Origin: Phascolarctobacterium faecium DSM 14760
GTDB taxonomy: Bacteria; Bacillota; Negativicutes; Acidaminococcales; Acidaminococcaceae
DNA: 64,000 bases
Direction: 5' to 3'
Assembly (NCBI RefSeq): GCF_003269275.1
Contig: NZ_QLTS01000007.1
Coordinates: 1 to 64,000 of the forward strand
Shown here: in pieces, positions 62,879-64,000 of the stretch
Numbering within the stretch: position 1 is the first letter of the stretch
Layout of the letters: each line of letters opens with the position of its first letter
Position numbers and translations under genes: made by a program
The notes under the pieces: model-generated
The model's input: only the letters and a program-made list of their open reading frames with translations
Database searches by the model: none
What the model was told of the DNA's origin: nothing

Positions 62879-63394
62879 ATGAAGATCCATAAGCTCACTT
62901 TAACGGCGCTGCTGGTTGCCATCGGCACCCTGAGCGCGCATCTTATTTATATACCGGCCGGCATTTCCAAATGCTTTCCCGTGCAGCATGCCATCAACGT
63001 GCTGGGAGCGGTGATTTTAGGCCCCGGCTATGCGACAGCAGCGGCCTTTGTCATTTCCTGCCTGCGCAATATGTTCGGTACCGGCTCACTGCTGGCTTTT
63101 CCCGGCAGTATGATCGGTGCCTGTCTGGCCGGACTTTGCTATAGCAGGTTCGGCTCTGTCAAAGCGGCTATGGCCGGCGAGATTTTCGGCACCGGTATTT
63201 TAGGCGGACTGACTGCCTGGGTCATCGCCCGTTTCTTCTTGAACAGCGCGGCAGCAGCCTGGTTCTTTATCCCGCCGTTCCTGATCAGCACTGTCGGCGG
63301 CAGCATCATCGCCGGACTGATCATTAAAAGCGGTATCCTTGCTTACGCTCTGCCAAATCTTTTTGCTAATAAAGGAAATAAATCAAATTTATGA
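62879..63394 (+). CDS. thiW: ThiW, ECF S component for a thiazole
   Basis: 171 residues with five or six helices. ThiW traits are PVQHAINVLGAVILGPGYATAAAFV and LRNMFGTGSLLAFPGSMIGACLAGL. ThiW is the substrate-binding part of an energy-coupling-factor transporter for the thiazole precursor of thiamine. No TPP riboswitch is visible in the leader. It overlaps the next gene by four bases (ATGA). No ECF ATPase or T component is nearby, as expected for S components that share them. Confidence 0.92.
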   Translation: MKIHKLTLTALLVAIGTLSAHLIYIPAGISKCFPVQHAINVLGAVILGPGYATAAAFVISCLRNMFGTGSLLAFPGSMIGACLAGLCYSRFGSVKAAMAGEIFGTGILGGLTAWVIARFFLNSAAAAWFFIPPFLISTVGGSIIAGLIIKSGILAYALPNLFANKGNKSNL

Positions 63395-63663
63395 ATATTG
63401 ATACCATGCTTTCACAAATTTTATATTGCCTGAGCGGCTTCCTTTTCGGTATTTTCGCCTCACGCTACAGCGTCATCAGCTGGCGCACTCTGGCCAGCCG
63501 GCCGCCGCTGCTGCAATGCGCGCCCTACGTGCTGTTTATCATCGCAGCTTTTACGCTGTTTCCCTTCTGGCTGATTACCCGTACCGAAGCCGGCGGTTTT
63601 ATTTATTATGCGACGCTGCTGTTCTTTTTCACAAAGGGCTACCGCGCTGATAAGAAAGGATGA
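63391..63663 (+). CDS. Small membrane protein, function unknown
   Basis: 90 residues with three hydrophobic helices (ILYCLSGFLFGIFASRYS; LLQCAPYVLFIIAAFTLFPFWLI; FIYYATLLFFFTKGY). I recognise no family. Its ATG overlaps the thiW stop, so it is translationally coupled. An ArsR-type regulator follows eight bases after its stop. It may be an accessory part of the ThiW transporter or of a metal response. Confidence 0.65.
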   Translation: MNIDTMLSQILYCLSGFLFGIFASRYSVISWRTLASRPPLLQCAPYVLFIIAAFTLFPFWLITRTEAGGFIYYATLLFFFTKGYRADKKG

Positions 63664-63671
63664 GCCCCAAC

Positions 63672-64000
63672 ATGAGCGAAAATAAAACTAACAATACTGT
63701 GATCTGCGATTCCTGCGGACACAGCGCCAGAATCCACCCCCAGCTGGCCGATAAATATGTACAGCCGATGGCGGAAATATTCAAGGTTTTAGGTGACCCG
63801 ACCCGCATTAAAATTTTAGAACTGCTCTCCCACGAGGATATGTGCGTCAGTAATATCGCCGAAATGCTGGATATGACCCATTCTGCTATTTCTCATCAGC
63901 TGCGGCAGCTGCGCCATGCTCAGCTGGTCAAGTTTTCCAAGTCCGGCAAAGAAGTCATTTATTCGCTGGACGACGAACACGTCCTGACGCTGTTTGCCCA
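63672..64000 (+). CDS. ArsR-family metal-responsive regulator, truncated by the window end
   Basis: About 109 residues visible of a winged-helix regulator. The N terminus has CDSCGHS; the DNA-binding part is LGDPTRIKILELLSHEDMCVSNIAEMLDMTHSAISHQLRQLRHA. The wing continues with SKSGKEVIYSLDDEHVLTL. The N-terminal Cys pair, the Cys in DMCVSN and the Asp-x-x-His pattern near the end are typical metal-ligand positions of CadC/SmtB-type sensors. The 3' end and any downstream metal transporter lie outside the window. Confidence 0.88.
   Translation, partial: MSENKTNNTVICDSCGHSARIHPQLADKYVQPMAEIFKVLGDPTRIKILELLSHEDMCVSNIAEMLDMTHSAISHQLRQLRHAQLVKFSKSGKEVIYSLDDEHVLTLFA

Overview
The window looks like a chromosomal segment of an anaerobic diderm Firmicute of the class Negativicutes. 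It combines Gram-positive style genes (Rnf complex in C-D-G-E-A-B order, formate-tetrahydrofolate ligase, SpoVB-like flippase, reverse rubrerythrin) with outer-membrane genes: an SLH-domain porin, a TonB-dependent receptor and a small exported beta-barrel. The SLH-porin is the strongest class marker. No genus is claimed. No prophage, insertion sequence, CRISPR array or rRNA was seen.

Layout. 1-5 kb: tail of a 2-oxoacid:ferredoxin oxidoreductase gamma subunit, a pentapeptide-repeat protein and a large soluble multi-PAS hybrid histidine kinase. 5-8 kb (minus): fhs, folD, vanZ-like C1 folate operon. 8-12 kb (minus): trmB, ftsW, PASTA-PBP. 12-16.5 kb (minus): an exported repeat protein, a sigma54-activator-like regulator lacking the GAFTGA loop, an NlpC/P60 hydrolase and a radical SAM protein. 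17-24 kb (plus): rnfCDGEAB with apbE, a NusG-II protein and a Gx-type membrane protein, then an orphan HlyD-like lipoprotein. 25-29.4 kb: ion channel, zinc-ribbon protein, nucleoid-associated protein, AI-2E-family permease.

29.5-36.9 kb is the most distinctive region. It is an AT-rich six-gene minus-strand operon: lactate-permease-like transporter, UbiD decarboxylase, DASS-type anion transporter, UbiX, LpdD-like protein and SLH porin. A divergent FNR-like regulator sits beside it, with a perfect 8-4-8 palindrome between the two. It reads as a complete import, decarboxylation and export module for a carboxylic (perhaps aromatic) acid. The porin start is out of frame by one base in an A6 run.

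37-41.3 kb (minus) is a cobalamin-riboswitch operon. It encodes a TonB receptor followed by a NapH-like polyferredoxin membrane protein, a 65-residue Cys-rich membrane peptide and a secreted protein. 41.4-54.3 kb is mixed: MerR and LysR regulators, DUF554, purC, an M20 amidohydrolase, an exported cupin, an M23 peptidase, a SpoVB-like flippase, a BMP lipoprotein with a small outer-membrane barrel, and reverse rubrerythrin. 54.3-60.3 kb is a minor-pilin locus with PilV-like and PilW-like prepilins and three tandem PilX-like paralogues. 60.4-64 kb: M48 protease, family III CoA transferase, then thiW, a small membrane protein and an ArsR regulator cut by the window end.

Biologically the region suggests a ferredoxin-based anaerobe that conserves energy with Rnf, takes up cobalamin, and can probably decarboxylate an imported organic acid. 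Start sites were chosen from visible Shine-Dalgarno sequences, so several are later than the longest open frame. Family calls rest on motif recognition only, without database searches.
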